Shown piece after piece: positions 63,123 through 64,000 of a stretch of DNA of 64,000 nucleotides. Below the pieces are notes generated by a model. The model made no database searches. It saw only the letters and a program-made list of their open reading frames with translations, and was not told the origin of the DNA. Location: contig NZ_CCXK01000015.1 in assembly GCF_000821305.1 (NCBI RefSeq), positions 312,528 through 376,527 of the forward strand, written 5' to 3'. The translations under genes were made by a program, and so were the position numbers. Source of the stretch: Clostridium culturomicium (GTDB taxonomy: Bacteria; Bacillota; Clostridia; Clostridiales; Clostridiaceae). Numbering within the stretch: position 1 is the stretch's first letter; every line of letters begins with the position of its first letter.

Positions 63123-64000
63123 CTTTCATGGCACTCCTTCCTAAAATGATTTTTGAAAACAATAAGTTTACAAACATCGTAATTATTATTATTATAGTCG
63201 CAATAAGTGAACCAACCCCATATTCACCACTGTTTATGGCATCAAACAACGCCAAAGTAGCAAGCTTCTTCCCCGGATGAATTAAAAATATTATTGAACC
63301 TATAGTAGTCATGGAAGTTGTAAAATTGTTGATAAACCCAACAATAAATGCATTTCTCATATTGGGTAAAACTATATCTTTAATTACATGGAATTTTCCT
63401 GCACCTAAGTCTCTCCCTGCTTCCTCCAGATTAACATTTATTTGTGATAATGCAGCACTTGCAGTCTTAGTAGTTAATGGCATCTGTTTAAATACACAGT
63501 TAATAATTACAATAGCTGCTGTACCCGTAATCAGTAATGGAGGCTTATTAAAAGCCAATATATATCCTATTCCAAAGAATGTTCCCGGAATAATATATGG
63601 AAGTGTACTTATAAAATCTAATATTTGACCTCCAAACAGCTTTCTTCTCTCTACATAGTAAGATAAAAGTATTCCTATACAAGTTCCAGTAACCCCTACA
63701 ATAATTCCATATATTATACTTCGTATAAAAGTAGACATACTATATAACTTTAAATAGTTGAAGTGGTCTAAGGTAAACTGCATTTTTCCATAGCTATACT
63801 TTGTTATTCCACTTATAAATATTATTCCATACTGCATTATCATCATTACAAAGAATACAGCTGATATAGATGTTATTACCCAGTTAAATATTCCTTTTAT
63901 TTTAATATTCAGCTCTTCTACAGAACCCTTATTACTCGTTCCCTTTACCAATAAATCATTTTTTTTCATCAACCTTCTATATAAAACAAAAACTAATAGA
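63103..64000 (-). CDS. ABC importer permease, C-terminal half (cut by window edge)
   Basis: The reading frame runs from the right edge, giving LVFVLYRRLMKKNDLLVKG, the end of a membrane helix and a cytoplasmic linker. A second permease module follows with about six membrane segments and an EAA loop (LEEAGRDLGAGKFHVIKDIVLPN). This is the plan of FbpB-like two-module permeases in which two halves are fused. A TTG or ATG at 63967-63972 could be taken as a start, but there is no ribosome binding site and the frame stays open upstream, so I call it partial. Confidence 0.85.
   Translation of the reverse strand, partial: LLVFVLYRRLMKKNDLLVKGTSNKGSVEELNIKIKGIFNWVITSISAVFFVMMIMQYGIIFISGITKYSYGKMQFTLDHFNYLKLYSMSTFIRSIIYGIIVGVTGTCIGILLSYYVERRKLFGGQILDFISTLPYIIPGTFFGIGYILAFNKPPLLITGTAAIVIINCVFKQMPLTTKTASAALSQINVNLEEAGRDLGAGKFHVIKDIVLPNMRNAFIVGFINNFTTSMTTIGSIIFLIHPGKKLATLALFDAINSGEYGVGSLIATIIIIITMFVNLLFSKIILGRSAMKDVSSIE

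Noticed and set aside
63967..63972. Start codon of the right-edge permease at 63972
   Set aside because: No ribosome binding site, and the frame stays open with membrane-like sequence to the window edge.

Overview
This AT-rich window reads as a chromosomal segment of a strictly anaerobic, spore-forming, amino-acid-fermenting Clostridium-type Firmicute. The evidence is the full lysine-to-butyrate pathway, a crt-bcd butyrate operon next to the redox repressor gene rex, the cotJABC spore-coat genes, a class III fructose-1,6-bisphosphatase, strong AGGAGG ribosome binding sites and several GTG starts. I see no rRNA, tRNA, phage, IS element or CRISPR array.

Layout. 1-2430 (minus): partial bcd, crt and rex, with a promoter and Rex-like sites ahead of crt. 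2647-5310: a zinc-motif gene broken by an in-frame stop, then an ABC-F ATPase on plus. 5562-14730 (minus): the lysine fermentation operon kal-kce-kdd-kamA-kamB-kamC-kamD-kamE, with close or overlapping genes, preceded by a lysine riboswitch, an intrinsic terminator and a promoter. Lysine is converted through beta-lysine and 3,5-diaminohexanoate to acetoacetate and crotonyl-CoA, and Bcd then reduces crotonyl-CoA to butyryl-CoA. 15-25 kb: an FNT-family channel, a lipoprotein, urocanate hydratase, an M29 aminopeptidase, tsaD, a membrane protein and a RusA-like protein with a zinc finger. 25.9-28.0 kb: a marR, pirin, azoreductase module with the same palindrome upstream of marR and of pirin. 28.3-31.3 kb: a decayed two-component/ABC-transporter locus with an amber stop in the response regulator, a frameshift in the ATPase, and the permease fused in frame to the catalytic half of a histidine kinase. 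31.4-48.2 kb: housekeeping and stress genes (alsT-type symporter, fbp, htrA, pepT, nth, GNAT, MFS, zinc phospholipase C family protein, ECF sigma/anti-sigma pair, cotJABC). 48.3-56.7 kb: a cysteine-desulfidase-family protein and an opp oligopeptide uptake operon, divergent from a YheO/DauR-type regulator. 56.7-64 kb: tdh-kbl threonine degradation, plsC, queG, an FAD oxidoreductase, and an FbpBC/PotA-type ABC importer cut by the right edge.

The genes fit a proteolytic lifestyle: peptide import (opp), peptidases (PepT, M29), amino-acid uptake (AlsT) and fermentation of lysine, threonine and possibly histidine. The two points most worth a second look are the lysine riboswitch in front of a lysine-degrading operon, where an ON switch makes more sense than the usual OFF switch, and the permease::kinase chimera. 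Two families of dispersed structured repeats lie between genes. All assignments come from reading the sequence by eye; no database search or folding program was run.
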